This document shows, one piece after another, positions 1 through 8,869 of a stretch of 64,000 bases of DNA. The notes beneath the pieces were generated by a model. It was given only the letters and a program-made list of their open reading frames with translations, made no database searches and was not told the origin of the DNA. The first letter of the stretch is position 1; the number at the start of each line of letters is the position of its first letter. The stretch is from Fusibacter bizertensis (GTDB lineage: Bacteria; Bacillota; Clostridia; Peptostreptococcales; Acidaminobacteraceae): assembly GCF_029914245.1 (NCBI RefSeq), contig NZ_JARYZI010000006.1:62001-126000 (forward strand). Reading direction: 5' to 3'. A program made the position numbers and the translations under genes.

Positions 1-33
1 CTGATTATAAAGCGGCTTAGATAGGAGGTAGTG

Positions 34-480
34 ATGAATCAAAAGGTGAGTGAAATATTTAAATCAAATAAAATCAAAAATACAATCCAGAGACAAAGAG
101 TATATGAGTATCTCATTACTTGTAAAGAACCCATTACTGCGGACAATTTGTATATTGAATTATCTAAAGACAAATCATTTAACGACGTCATCAATATGTC
201 AACGATCTATAGAATTTTAGAATTATTCGTAAAACACAATTTAGTTTTAAAAAATTCATTTGGAAATGATCACAGAGCTACTTTTGAAATCAATTTAAGA
301 GAACATAAGCATCATTTAATCTGTGTTGAGTGCAATAAAATTACAGCGATTAAAGGATGCCCACTAAAAACTTATGAAAAAGACTTAGGTGATTTAACGC
401 ACTTCAAAATATTAGAACATAGACTTGAAATATTTGGTGTATGTCCGAGCTGCCAAAGTGGTAAGGGAGAACATCATTAG
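34..480 (+). CDS. Fur-family metal-dependent transcriptional regulator
   Basis: The product is a 148-residue Fur/PerR/Zur-type repressor. The N-terminal half is a winged helix (around QRQRVYEYL and STIYRILELF). The C-terminal half is the metal-binding dimerisation domain with a histidine cluster (EHKHHLICVEC) and two CxxC pairs (CVEC and CPSC) that would hold a structural zinc. AGGAGG lies 5 bases before the ATG at 34; a GTG at 31 is in frame but too close to it. Which metal or peroxide it senses cannot be told from sequence. It faces the SLH-CAP gene convergently across a shared terminator, and its promoter lies outside the window. Confidence 0.88.
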   Translation: MNQKVSEIFKSNKIKNTIQRQRVYEYLITCKEPITADNLYIELSKDKSFNDVINMSTIYRILELFVKHNLVLKNSFGNDHRATFEINLREHKHHLICVECNKITAIKGCPLKTYEKDLGDLTHFKILEHRLEIFGVCPSCQSGKGEHH

Positions 481-513
481 TGGTATGAATCATATATTTA
501 AATGTTAACGTAA

Positions 514-580
514 AAGAGCAATATTGAAGTGTATTTTTAGTTAGGAACTAAGAAAACGCATCAATATTGCTCTTGTTTTA
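514..580. terminator. Bidirectional terminator between fur-type gene and SLH-CAP gene
   Basis: A 14-bp perfect stem (514-527 with 561-574) encloses a second AT-rich stem. T-rich tracts follow on both strands, so it can end both convergent genes. Confidence 0.85.
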
Positions 581-605
581 ATTTTTGAATTTTATGGATT
601 AATAA

Positions 606-2126
606 TTATGGCGTAATAAAATCCTGGGTAAAGTAATTGACAAACTCTCCACCGATATAAACGCCGACACCAAGGTACTCAATTGAACGAAGTAAATTAT
701 CGCGATGACCAGGTGAGTTAACCCACCCTGAATGCGCAGAAAATGCACTTGTATAGCCTGCTGCAATGTTTTCAGCAGCATAGTGATAATCGATACCATC
801 GGCTAAAATTCGGTCAAATGGTGTATAACCACTTGGGTTGGTATGGCTGAAAAAGCTACGATCTGACATATCTTGACTGTGTTTTCTTGCAACGTCAGCA
901 AGTGGTTCATGCCATTTTAAAATATCTTGATCATGTGCAACTCTGAAAACATTAGCGAGATCAAAGATTGTTTTTTCATACGAAATTCTGAGTGGAGTTG
1001 ATGCAGTACCGTATTGACTTTTTAGAGATTGTTCAACATTATAATCGATTATTTTGACGGAAAATAGTTTTCCAGCATCTGCAGTATCAAAATAGGCAGT
1101 TATATATGCGTTATTGCTTAAATAAGTAGCAGTTTCATCTGAATTGTATTGTAGATACTGAACATTTCCCTTTTGAATGAATTTTAAAGGTTCACCTAAG
1201 AGTGCAGTGGTTTTTGATTTTGTAAAATCAATTGCAAAACCATTTTTTGATTTTAATAAATCAGATGAGGTATACAGTGCGACTACTTTACCATTTTGAA
1301 TTCCAACTTGATAATAATTTTTATAATTATTGTGGTAAACCAGCCATTTGAAACCATACTCGCTAATATCTTCGCGAACAGGTTGGCCATATTTTTTTAT
1401 CACCCATTCATAGGAATCGCCGATCTCAATATTGTTTACTGCAAAAGCAGTCGTTTGAGTAAGTGAAGGATCATCGGTAGTTGTAGCAATAATTCCTAGC
1501 TCAACCAATAATTTATAGGAAACTACTGCCGCTTGTGCGCGACTTGCATTTTCTTTAGGACCAAAAGTTGAATTGGGAAATCCTCCAATAATACCTAGAG
1601 CTACTGATGCGACTGATTGATCATAATATTGTGATGATACCGTGTCAAAATCTGTAAGTGTTTGGAGTGCAGCTTGTTTTTGAGTTTCAGTGACTGTTTT
1701 GCCTCGGCTATAAAAAGCATTTACGATAATACTCGCCATTTCTTCACGGCTGATGTTTTGGTTTAGGTTTTTCTCCGTAATACCACCATACTCATCTTCG
1801 CCTATTAAACCAGCTGATAGTGCTACTTCTGCAAATGGTGCTCCCCAATACTCGTTTGCATTTACTGAGCGTACAGAAAGCTTTAAAGCATTGACAGTAA
1901 TTGCGACAAATTCAATACGCGTTATATTACTATTAGGCTTAAAAGTGCCATTGGGGTAACCTGCAATTACACCAAGGGGTTGAATTGTGTCTATATATGT
2001 CTGAGCCCAGTGTCCCTCTACATCGCCAAATGCAGCCCCGTAAGATAGATTTGGAAAAGCAGAAAGGGTCAGAGATAAACAAATGACAAGTGCAATTGTC
2101 AATATATTAATTTTTTTTCGTAGCAT
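606..2126 (-). CDS. Secreted SLH-domain protein with C-terminal CAP (SCP/PR1) domain
   Basis: This 506-residue exported surface protein begins with a signal peptide (MLRKKINILTIALVICLSL, cleavage near YGA-AF). Two to three SLH repeats follow (around 33-80, 90-140 and 160-210; motifs GHWAQTYID, TFKPNSNITRIEF, TFGPKENASRAQA), which normally bind secondary cell-wall polymer. A CAP-associated N-terminal-type region (about 230-370) precedes a CAP domain (about 385-506) with the usual HSQDM, FFSHTNP, AENIAAGY and NSPGHRDNLL motifs. Bacterial YkwD-like proteins share this fold; their biochemical role is mostly unknown. AGGGAG precedes the ATG. It is monocistronic, with its own terminator at 514-580. 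Confidence 0.9.
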   Translation of the reverse strand: MLRKKINILTIALVICLSLTLSAFPNLSYGAAFGDVEGHWAQTYIDTIQPLGVIAGYPNGTFKPNSNITRIEFVAITVNALKLSVRSVNANEYWGAPFAEVALSAGLIGEDEYGGITEKNLNQNISREEMASIIVNAFYSRGKTVTETQKQAALQTLTDFDTVSSQYYDQSVASVALGIIGGFPNSTFGPKENASRAQAAVVSYKLLVELGIIATTTDDPSLTQTTAFAVNNIEIGDSYEWVIKKYGQPVREDISEYGFKWLVYHNNYKNYYQVGIQNGKVVALYTSSDLLKSKNGFAIDFTKSKTTALLGEPLKFIQKGNVQYLQYNSDETATYLSNNAYITAYFDTADAGKLFSVKIIDYNVEQSLKSQYGTASTPLRISYEKTIFDLANVFRVAHDQDILKWHEPLADVARKHSQDMSDRSFFSHTNPSGYTPFDRILADGIDYHYAAENIAAGYTSAFSAHSGWVNSPGHRDNLLRSIEYLGVGVYIGGEFVNYFTQDFITP

Positions 2127-2251
2127 AGTAACTCCCTAAAATGTTTGAATTTTCAGTAAACAAAAGTTTACAATGATAGTTTTCTTCTACTTTATTATAC
2201 GATAGATGGATTACTTTTGTATTACAATTCGATAAAGAATAGAAAACAAAT

Positions 2252-2283
2252 TAAAAAAGCAAAAAACGAAAAACGCTTTTTGC
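2252..2283 (-). terminator. Terminator of the chemotaxis-receptor gene
   Basis: On the minus strand a GCAAAAA/TTTTTGC stem around a short loop is followed by a T tract, just past the stop codon at 2300. Confidence 0.6.
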
Positions 2284-2299
2284 CATCTTAAATAATTCA

Positions 2300-3127
2300 T
2301 TATAATGATTCTGATATACTTGTCAATTCTTCGACCATGCCATAAATTGCTTCTATATTTTGAGTGAGAGAATTGAGTATAAGCATAATTTCATCAGACA
2401 AGCCAGTAAGAATATCAGTTTCGTTGTTAAGTGATTCACTGTCAGCTAAGATAGAACGGGTCATATCTGAGATAGAAATTACAGAATCGTTGCTTTGTTT
2501 TGAGAGTTTGCTTATTTCTTCAGCCACTACAGCAAAACCTCTACCTTGTTCACCGATGCGGGCAGATTCAATAGCCGCATTTATACCAAGCATATTGCTT
2601 TTTTTAGAAATATTTTGGATCATAGAAGTAAAACTGTTGATTTCACCAATTTTTTTGTTGAAGTTATGTGTTAATTCTGCAAGTTGGTTAGAAAAAACTG
2701 AAAATTGATCTGCTTTCTTTGAGATATCTCTCGTTGAGTCTGTTATGTCGGACACATTACTGCTAAGCTCTTTTGCCATATTTTTAAGTAACTCTTGTTT
2801 TTCAGTACTTTCGCCAATAAAAAGACTACCAACTACTTCTTGTGTTTTAGGGTCAATTAAAGGAATTGCGGTTCCAATATAAGGTGTGCCAAAAAGTGTT
2901 ACGTCTACAATAGAAGTTTGTTTTTGGCGTAATGTCATCGCTTTTTCAACCAGTGAACCAGGCTTTACAGGATCTCCAGGTTTGACGTGATGATTTAGTT
3001 CTTTGCCTTTTGCATAATATACGTACTCATGTAAATCAGTTACAGCAATTGCAGTGTCCCTAATGACTAAGGATTGAATTGTTGGAGCAAATTCAATCAT
3101 CTGAGTTAGTTGTGGAATTGTATGCAT
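2300..3127 (-). CDS. Soluble methyl-accepting chemotaxis protein
   Basis: The 275-residue protein has no membrane segment. Residues 1-110 form a small sensor region with a PAS/Cache-like look ([24 protein letters not shown]). Residues 120-275 are the MCP signalling hairpin, with the highly conserved tip [20 protein letters not shown] followed by [15 protein letters not shown]. It should feed CheA/CheW from the cytoplasm. Short soluble receptors of this type are common in Clostridia and ligands are unknown. AAGGAG precedes the ATG. No che genes are nearby, but flagellar genes near 52-54 kb and 63.7 kb show the organism is motile or descends from motile ancestors. Confidence 0.88.
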   Translation of the reverse strand: MHTIPQLTQMIEFAPTIQSLVIRDTAIAVTDLHEYVYYAKGKELNHHVKPGDPVKPGSLVEKAMTLRQKQTSIVDVTLFGTPYIGTAIPLIDPKTQEVVGSLFIGESTEKQELLKNMAKELSSNVSDITDSTRDISKKADQFSVFSNQLAELTHNFNKKIGEINSFTSMIQNISKKSNMLGINAAIESARIGEQGRGFAVVAEEISKLSKQSNDSVISISDMTRSILADSESLNNETDILTGLSDEIMLILNSLTQNIEAIYGMVEELTSISESL

Positions 3128-3294
3128 ACCCCATCTCCTTCTTTTGTAAAGTCATTAGATATATTAATGCAAGTTTTATGCCATTAAATTTAATACTAAA
3201 TAAGCAACTAACCTTGGTTTAAATAGCAGATTTTAAGTGGATTCAATACCCGTATGAATGATCGCAGAACGTTGAAATGTATATAAATCACAAA

Positions 3295-3316
3295 AGTGTA
3301 ATGTTAAATTTACACT
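3295..3316. promoter_or_regulatory. Candidate operator, inverted repeat AGTGTAA-N8-TTACACT
   Basis: Perfect 7-bp arms lie upstream of the MATE promoter. The same half-site recurs as AGTGTAAA (3337-3344) and TTTACAC (3423-3429, at the expected transcription start). The repetition suggests a repressor site; the regulator is unknown. Confidence 0.45.
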
Positions 3317-3385
3317 AAAGACATATATGTGCAAAAAGTGTAAACAAAAGTTGCATAATTGCTTTTTTAAAACTGAAATATTTAG

Positions 3386-3414
3386 TTGTCCGAAAGATAT
3401 GTGTTTGCTATAAT
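3386..3414 (+). promoter_or_regulatory. SigA-type promoter of the MATE gene
   Basis: TTGTCC, a 17-base spacer and a perfect TATAAT. Transcription would start near 3421, inside a GTGTAAA-type half-site. Confidence 0.65.
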
Positions 3415-3464
3415 TAATTAGATTTACACAAAAATTAGAAAGTATATAAACTGAGGAAACGACA

Positions 3465-4823
3465 ATGGATGATAGACATAGTGATTTAACCACTGGTTCA
3501 ATACTTCGTGGACTAGTAATGATGGCAATTCCTATTATGGGAACAAGCTTTATACAAATGGCGTATAATTTAACGGATATGATCTGGATTGGGTTTCTAG
3601 GCTCGAACGCAGTTGCTGCTGTAGGGATTGCAGGTTTTTTTGTTTGGTTATCACAAGCATTTGTTTTTTTAGGAAAAACGGGAACAGAGATAAAAGTTGC
3701 TCAAGCAACTGGCGCGAAGTTGAATGAACGTGCAGAAGAAATTGGAAGAGCAGGGATACACATCACAGTCGTAATCGCATTAATTTACAGTACATTTATA
3801 CTTTTGTTGAGAGTTCCAATTATTAGTTTCTTTAATACCAATAACGCAACTGTTGAGAAGATGGCGATTAGCTATTTGGTAATTGTTATAGCAGGGTTGA
3901 TTTTTGCATTTTGTAATCAAGTTTTTACAGGCATATTTAACGGGAGAGGTAATAGTCGATTGCCTTTTAAATTCAATGCTATTGGTTTATTAATCAACAT
4001 GATTTTAGACCCAATTTTAATAAATGGTATAGGACCATTTCCCGATATGGGTGTTGCAGGAGCTGCAGTAGCTACTGTTTTTGCCCAAATGGTTGTATTC
4101 TCAATATTTATTTACAATATTAGATTTAAACATGTTCTTTTTAAGCATTTTCAGTTTTTTAAAAAATCGAAATTAGATGATATAAAGGCAATCATGCAAA
4201 TGGGTTTTCCACCTGCCCTTCAAAGTGCATTATTTACCTTAATCTCGATTGTAATTGCTAGGATAATTGCAGCCTATGGGCCTTTGCCTATAGCGGTACA
4301 GAAAGTAGGGTCACAGATCGAGTCACTTACTTGGATGACTGCATTGGGATTCTCTGTAGCACTTGGTAGTTTTGTGGGGCAAAATTATGGTGCTAAGCAA
4401 TATAAACGCGTTATTACTGGGTATAGAACAGCAATGAAGGTCGCTTTTGCAATTGGACTCTTTAATACCTTTTTATTGTTTTTTGGAGCCAAATGGTTAT
4501 TTATGATTTTTATTAGAGAACCTGAAGCGATTGCGTTAGGTGTGAATTACCTTAAAATACTAGCTTTATCTCAGCTTTTTATGTGTATTGAGATTACAAG
4601 CTCTGGTGCTTTCAATGGTATAGGAAGAACAGAACCTGCTGCAATCATCAGCATTTTGTTTAACTTGATGCGCATTCCATTGGCCTTATATTTTAGTCAA
4701 ATGACATTCTTAGGTTTAAATGGCATCTGGTGGAGTATAACGATAACGAGTGTGTTTAAAGGTGTAATCATTTATGTATGGTTTGAGATGATTATAAGAA
4801 AGAGAAATGAGTTTTCACTTTAA
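3465..4823 (+). CDS. MATE-family multidrug/cation efflux transporter
   Basis: The 452-residue polytopic protein has about 12 hydrophobic segments arranged as two homologous halves. It carries typical MATE family signatures: an opening DLTTGSILRGLVMMAIPIMG, NLTDMIWIGFLG, and repeat motifs such as GRGNSRLPFKFN and GAKQYKRVITGYR. These carriers export drugs or metabolites in exchange for Na+ or H+. GAGGAAA lies 5-10 bases before the ATG. A strong promoter and repeated possible operator sites lie upstream, so expression may be inducible. Substrate unknown. Confidence 0.9.
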   Translation: MDDRHSDLTTGSILRGLVMMAIPIMGTSFIQMAYNLTDMIWIGFLGSNAVAAVGIAGFFVWLSQAFVFLGKTGTEIKVAQATGAKLNERAEEIGRAGIHITVVIALIYSTFILLLRVPIISFFNTNNATVEKMAISYLVIVIAGLIFAFCNQVFTGIFNGRGNSRLPFKFNAIGLLINMILDPILINGIGPFPDMGVAGAAVATVFAQMVVFSIFIYNIRFKHVLFKHFQFFKKSKLDDIKAIMQMGFPPALQSALFTLISIVIARIIAAYGPLPIAVQKVGSQIESLTWMTALGFSVALGSFVGQNYGAKQYKRVITGYRTAMKVAFAIGLFNTFLLFFGAKWLFMIFIREPEAIALGVNYLKILALSQLFMCIEITSSGAFNGIGRTEPAAIISILFNLMRIPLALYFSQMTFLGLNGIWWSITITSVFKGVIIYVWFEMIIRKRNEFSL

Positions 4824-4933
4824 TAAATTAAAGATTATTTGTAAATTTTTTATTAACAAAACTAAAATTGCCTATGACTATACAATCGTAAGATATCCCC
4901 AAAACACTTGATTTTTAAATCGTTGAGGCGTAT

Positions 4934-4970
4934 GATTAACTTTGTCCGGGTTTTGACGTGACAAATCAAT
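4934..4970 (+). promoter_or_regulatory. Hairpin in the leader of the NhaD/ArsB-type transporter
   Basis: TTTGTC (4941-4946) pairs with GACAAA (4960-4965) around a 13-base loop, with partial extension of the stem outward. It sits directly before the ribosome-binding site. I cannot match it to a known riboswitch family; it may be incidental. Confidence 0.3.
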
Positions 4971-4991
4971 GAATAGGAAGTGTGTAGAGGT

Positions 4992-6263
4992 ATGCAATTT
5001 CAGCTAATTTTGGCAATAGGCGTTTTTATAGTAACTTATTTACTAATAATGTCTGAAAAAATGAATCGAACCGCTGTTGCTATGGTAGGCGCTTTTCTAA
5101 TGGTTGTCCTCAATATTGAAGGTCAAGAAAGAGCGTTACATTATGTTGATTTTAATACCATTGGTTTGTTAGTTGGCATGATGATTATTGTCAACATTAT
5201 GAAAAAGAGTGGTATTTTTCAATACGTAGCAATTAAAGCAGCGAAGATTGCAAAAGGTGATCCGTGGAAAATTATTCTCTATTTTTGTACGATCACTGCG
5301 TTTTCTTCAGCGTTACTAGATAATGTCACAACGGTTTTGTTAATCGTACCAGTGACTTTAGTTATTACAGATACCCTAGATTTAAATCCAATTCCATTTC
5401 TTGTTCCAGAAATATTGATTGCTAATATAGGCGGAACAGCAACTCTAATTGGTGATCCACCCAACATTATGATTGGTAGTGCAACGGGGTTAGGATTCTT
5501 AGATTTCGTTGTTGCACTTGGACCTGTTGTAGTTGTTATATTTTTTATCACCATGGTGATTTTTAAATACGGCTATAAAATGCACTATGTTGCAACTGAT
5601 GAAAATAAAATGAAAATACTAAGACTTGATGAAAAAAAAGCGATTAAAGATCCGATTTTGATGAAAAAAAGTATCGGTGTTCTTTTAATGACAGTACTTG
5701 GATTTGTATTACATCAATCAATGGGGTACGAATCAGCCACAATTGCATTGTTTGCAGCTTCAGTATTACTTTTGATAAGCAAATGTGATGTGGAGGATAT
5801 CTTTATAGAGATTGAATGGGCGACAATATTCTTCTTCTTAGCACTTTTTATACTAGTAGGAGCGCTAGAAGAAGTAGGTGTTATGGAGTATCTAGCATCA
5901 AAATTACTTACCGTTACAGGTGGCAATATGACGATGACTATGATTGTAATCTTATGGGTTTCGGCAATTGCATCTTCGGTTCTTGATAATATTCCTTTTG
6001 TAGCAACCATGATTCCATTGATTAAAAACTATGGCGTCATGTCTGGACTAGATGTAACACCTCTTTGGTGGGCACTTGCGCTAGGAGCTTGTCTCGGCGG
6101 AAATGGAACACTTGTTGGTGCATCTGCCAATGTAATTGTCTCAGGTTTACTTGCAAGACATGGTCAAAAGTTGTCTTTTGGATATTATTTCAAAATAGGT
6201 TTTCCACTGATGATTGTTTCAATAGCTATTTCAACGGTTTATCTTGTAGTCTTTATCATATAA
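4992..6263 (+). CDS. ArsB/NhaD-type ion transporter (IT superfamily)
   Basis: This 423-residue membrane protein of the ArsB/NhaD/SLC13-like ion transporter superfamily has about 10-12 hydrophobic segments. Two repeated signatures with inverted-repeat character are visible: SSALLDNVTTVLLIVPVT with IGGTATLIGDPPNIMIGS in the first half, and ASSVLDNIPFVATMIPLI with LGGNGTLVGASANVIVSG in the second. Members move Na+, arsenite or dicarboxylates, and substrate cannot be assigned here. The ATG at 4992 is preferred (AGGAAG 11 bases upstream); a GTG at 4980 is in frame but overlaps that site. The next gene follows after 12 bases and is probably co-transcribed. Confidence 0.85.
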   Translation: MQFQLILAIGVFIVTYLLIMSEKMNRTAVAMVGAFLMVVLNIEGQERALHYVDFNTIGLLVGMMIIVNIMKKSGIFQYVAIKAAKIAKGDPWKIILYFCTITAFSSALLDNVTTVLLIVPVTLVITDTLDLNPIPFLVPEILIANIGGTATLIGDPPNIMIGSATGLGFLDFVVALGPVVVVIFFITMVIFKYGYKMHYVATDENKMKILRLDEKKAIKDPILMKKSIGVLLMTVLGFVLHQSMGYESATIALFAASVLLLISKCDVEDIFIEIEWATIFFFLALFILVGALEEVGVMEYLASKLLTVTGGNMTMTMIVILWVSAIASSVLDNIPFVATMIPLIKNYGVMSGLDVTPLWWALALGACLGGNGTLVGASANVIVSGLLARHGQKLSFGYYFKIGFPLMIVSIAISTVYLVVFII

Positions 6264-6275
6264 GGAGGAGTCTAT

Positions 6276-6755
6276 ATGCGCAAAATGATGAATGCAGAAA
6301 TTATGGAGCATGATATCAAATTAAGACAAATGGGTGCAGATGTTTATGTCATTAACTCAAAGATGTGTTTTGTTGTATTTTTAGTTGAAAATACAGAAAT
6401 TGCATATGTATATAATATCAATAAAAAAGGGAGATACTTTTTAGAAAGAATCAAACCTTATCCGTTAGCACTACGTGAGTTTGACAGAGAAGAAGATGTC
6501 ATCAATATTATTGAAATTGATCTTGAACAGTTTAAAAATGCAACACATAGTCATAATATAGATTCCTTCATAGAAATCAATCAGAATTTCAACCGATCAA
6601 TTCGAAAATTTGAGGATTTGTTCTTATATTTTAATGTACCCAAAGAAACTGCTGATGCAATCAAAAGTCGATTAACAGAAATTGATGAGATCATTGATGC
6701 TGCAAAAGAAACTTCTGATCGAATTTACTTTAAGAAGAATCCAGATAATCTATAG
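6276..6755 (+). CDS. Conserved-looking cytosolic protein of unknown function
   Basis: The 159-residue soluble protein matches no family I recognise. The first half looks like a small alpha/beta fold (VYVINSKMCFVVFLV, IAYVYNINKKGRYFLERI), and the second half is helical and charged (SIRKFEDLFLYF, SRLTEIDEIIDAAKE). AAGGAGGAG lies just upstream of ATG, and only 12 bases separate it from the ion transporter, so the two are likely one operon. A regulatory or accessory role to the transporter is an inference from position only. Confidence 0.65.
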   Translation: MRKMMNAEIMEHDIKLRQMGADVYVINSKMCFVVFLVENTEIAYVYNINKKGRYFLERIKPYPLALREFDREEDVINIIEIDLEQFKNATHSHNIDSFIEINQNFNRSIRKFEDLFLYFNVPKETADAIKSRLTEIDEIIDAAKETSDRIYFKKNPDNL

Positions 6756-6910
6756 TCTGTAGAGATTGTTTCATATCATTAAAATATCTATTAATAAAAA
6801 GTATGATATTGTTAACACCGATTTTATTGTATTTCCAAGCGGTATGTGGTATTTTTAAGGCATACTTTTGAAGATTACTTTTCATAAACGCATTGGTAGG
6901 GAGTACATAG

Positions 6911-7378
6911 ATGACCGTAGAACAATTTAGAAAGTTAAGCCCAAATCATTTTACACCCGTTGATATTATTCTTGAATGGCAACGAGATGATATTAAACTG
7001 CACTGTGGTGAGTCTGATAAAAACAAAGTGACTTGGTGTAATAATTCACTTTTTCAAGCAGATGAGAGCGTAGATATAATTGTACTAAGCGAAATTGAGA
7101 ATAGTCAAATCGACGTTTCTCAAATCCTAAAAGAATCACGAAGAACGCTTAAGAAAAATGGTAGAATTTTTGTTTCAGTGGGATCATTCTCAGGATTGAA
7201 TCCATTTGGTAGACTAAAAAGCAAGTATAAAATTAATCAATTTATGGAACTTTTAGAGGTTTTGGTATCAGATCTAAATTTACTAATTGATAAGAATTAT
7301 ATTTTAGAAGGTGATCAAGTCTATTTGGAGCTTGTAAAGCTAGAAAGTGACTATATAAAGAAAAGAATCGTAATCTAA
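6911..7378 (+). CDS. Degenerate SAM-methyltransferase-like protein
   Basis: The central part of this 155-residue protein looks like the second half of a class I SAM-dependent methyltransferase: a stretch resembling motif III-IV (ESVDIIVLSEIE) then a post-IV strand (ESRRTLKKNGRIFVSVGSF). The N-terminal glycine-rich SAM-binding motif (GxGxG) is missing, so methyl transfer is doubtful. GGTAGGGAG precedes the ATG. It stands alone, with a good terminator immediately after the stop. It could be a remnant or a divergent binding protein. Confidence 0.5.
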   Translation: MTVEQFRKLSPNHFTPVDIILEWQRDDIKLHCGESDKNKVTWCNNSLFQADESVDIIVLSEIENSQIDVSQILKESRRTLKKNGRIFVSVGSFSGLNPFGRLKSKYKINQFMELLEVLVSDLNLLIDKNYILEGDQVYLELVKLESDYIKKRIVI

Positions 7379-7402
7379 GGCTGTTGTGACAGCCTTTTTT
7401 TT
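7379..7402 (+). terminator. Rho-independent terminator
   Basis: A GGCTGT-TGTG-ACAGCC hairpin followed by eight T residues starts directly after the stop codon of the methyltransferase-like gene. Confidence 0.9.
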
Positions 7403-7452
7403 ATGTTAAAATTTTGATACTAAGTACATAAGCTTATGATGAGGAGTGAAAA

Positions 7453-8436
7453 ATGTATAAACATAAAAATTTAGTGAGATTCATAATGTTGATATTCACT
7501 TTGCTCATGGTATTATCGGGATGTGAGTTGAAAAAAAACAATATAGAAGGACAAATAATTGAGTCACAACCAACGAATGAATCACTGCAAAAGTACAATG
7601 AAGATGTGGTTTCTATCACATGTGCTTCTTCAGAGGGCTTGGCGTCATATTCTCTTACTAAACTTTTATATGAACAGCCTATGTTGCTTGAAGATGTAGT
7701 AATTGACTATACTTTATACAATGATCTTCCTAAATTAAAAGAAGCTTTATCTTCAAGCGAACCTTCAATAGCTGTACTGCCTTTTACGCTTGCTATTGAA
7801 GTCCTTTCAAAGTCGGAAGATTACAGACTCTTAGGTGTTGTAAAGGGAAATAATCATGTGATTTTAGGTATAAAATCGTTAACAGATGTGAAAGGCAATG
7901 CAATAAAGGTTTATGATCCATCAGGGTTTAAAGGCTTATATTCATCTTCTATAAAGAGATTAACACATGATCTAGCCTTAAAAGGCATGGTGCTTGATAG
8001 GGATTATACTTTATCTTATGTCGATAAAATGGAAGATATGGTACAAACACAAACAAATCAACTGTTAATGATAGAAGAAGTATATCTCGGTTATGAAGAG
8101 TTTGACGCTTTTAGTTCATATGTAACATTAGATGAAGTTGAAGACTATCAACTTGCTGTAATTATATTAAATGCAACAGATGAAGTTTATCCAGAGTTAG
8201 CATCGTCATTTGAAAATACTTTTTATAAGTCATGTCTATGGTTAAGTGCTTATCCAGAGCGAGCTGTTGCATATGCGAATCAGCTTAATACGACACAAAC
8301 GAATATGCCTGTTAGATCCATGTACTATTTTGCAGCTTATCGAAGTACAGGGCAAATCATTCAAATGCTAGATTGGTTAGGTTATCGACAAGAAATTAAG
8401 GATTCTGTAGAAAAATGGGTATATGAAACTCAATAG
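7453..8436 (+). CDS. Orphan solute-binding lipoprotein (SsuA/NMT1-like)
   Basis: The 327-residue lipoprotein has a signal peptide ending in the lipobox LSGC (Cys near residue 24). The mature part resembles periplasmic-binding proteins of the SsuA/TauA/THI5 type: an early strand ITCASSEGLASYSLTKLL, a linking segment SIAVLPFTLAIEVLSKS, and a hinge-like DVKGNAIKVYDPSG. Such proteins usually deliver sulfonates, nitrate or pyrimidine precursors to an ABC permease. No permease or ATPase gene is adjacent, only the small tail-anchored gene 8 bases downstream. It may therefore serve a remote transporter or act as a sensor. GAGGAG precedes the ATG. Confidence 0.75.
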   Translation: MYKHKNLVRFIMLIFTLLMVLSGCELKKNNIEGQIIESQPTNESLQKYNEDVVSITCASSEGLASYSLTKLLYEQPMLLEDVVIDYTLYNDLPKLKEALSSSEPSIAVLPFTLAIEVLSKSEDYRLLGVVKGNNHVILGIKSLTDVKGNAIKVYDPSGFKGLYSSSIKRLTHDLALKGMVLDRDYTLSYVDKMEDMVQTQTNQLLMIEEVYLGYEEFDAFSSYVTLDEVEDYQLAVIILNATDEVYPELASSFENTFYKSCLWLSAYPERAVAYANQLNTTQTNMPVRSMYYFAAYRSTGQIIQMLDWLGYRQEIKDSVEKWVYETQ

Positions 8437-8444
8437 GAGGTGTT

Positions 8445-8843
8445 ATGGAATCTTTTGAACTGCTATACAAATGGAAAATTGTCGATTGCGATAAAACGGC
8501 GACAGTAGATACAATATTCATAGAATTTGAGAAACGAATGGCTGAACATGGTATTCGCACAAAAGTTGAAAAATGTTCTGATGGTTTTGGGTTTGAACTT
8601 TCAGTTCCGCTTAAAGATTATGATGTTGCCTATGGTATATACTCTGGAGAAGTGCATAGTATCATTGATAAACCTGGGGAAATTTATCATGTGTTTGAAG
8701 ATGACTTAACATTTAAGAATAGTGCACTTTATGATGATCCATATAAAGGAATATTTAAGTACAATCGATTAAGAAATTATTTGTTTATTGCACTTGTATT
8801 GGTCATTATGTTGTTTATTTTTAAATTTGTTAAAATTCCGTGA
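8445..8843 (+). CDS. Small tail-anchored membrane protein of unknown function
   Basis: Residues 1-105 of this 132-residue protein are soluble and charged. Residues about 110-127 (YLFIALVLVIMLFIFKFV) form a single C-terminal membrane helix, leaving the domain in the cytoplasm. No family recognised. AGGAGG lies 6 bases before the ATG, and the start is 8 bases after the lipoprotein gene, implying co-expression. Confidence 0.65.
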   Translation: MESFELLYKWKIVDCDKTATVDTIFIEFEKRMAEHGIRTKVEKCSDGFGFELSVPLKDYDVAYGIYSGEVHSIIDKPGEIYHVFEDDLTFKNSALYDDPYKGIFKYNRLRNYLFIALVLVIMLFIFKFVKIP

Positions 8844-8869
8844 ATTCGTTAAAAAATTAAATTATCTTA

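Larger units (their letters stand above)
3128..3464. other. Divergent intergenic region with GTGTAAA repeats
   Basis: This 337-bp gap separates the divergent chemotaxis-receptor and MATE genes. It holds the MATE promoter (3386-3414), an inverted repeat AGTGTAA-N8-TTACACT (3295-3316) and two further half-sites (3337-3344 and 3423-3429). No coding sequence is evident. Confidence 0.6.
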
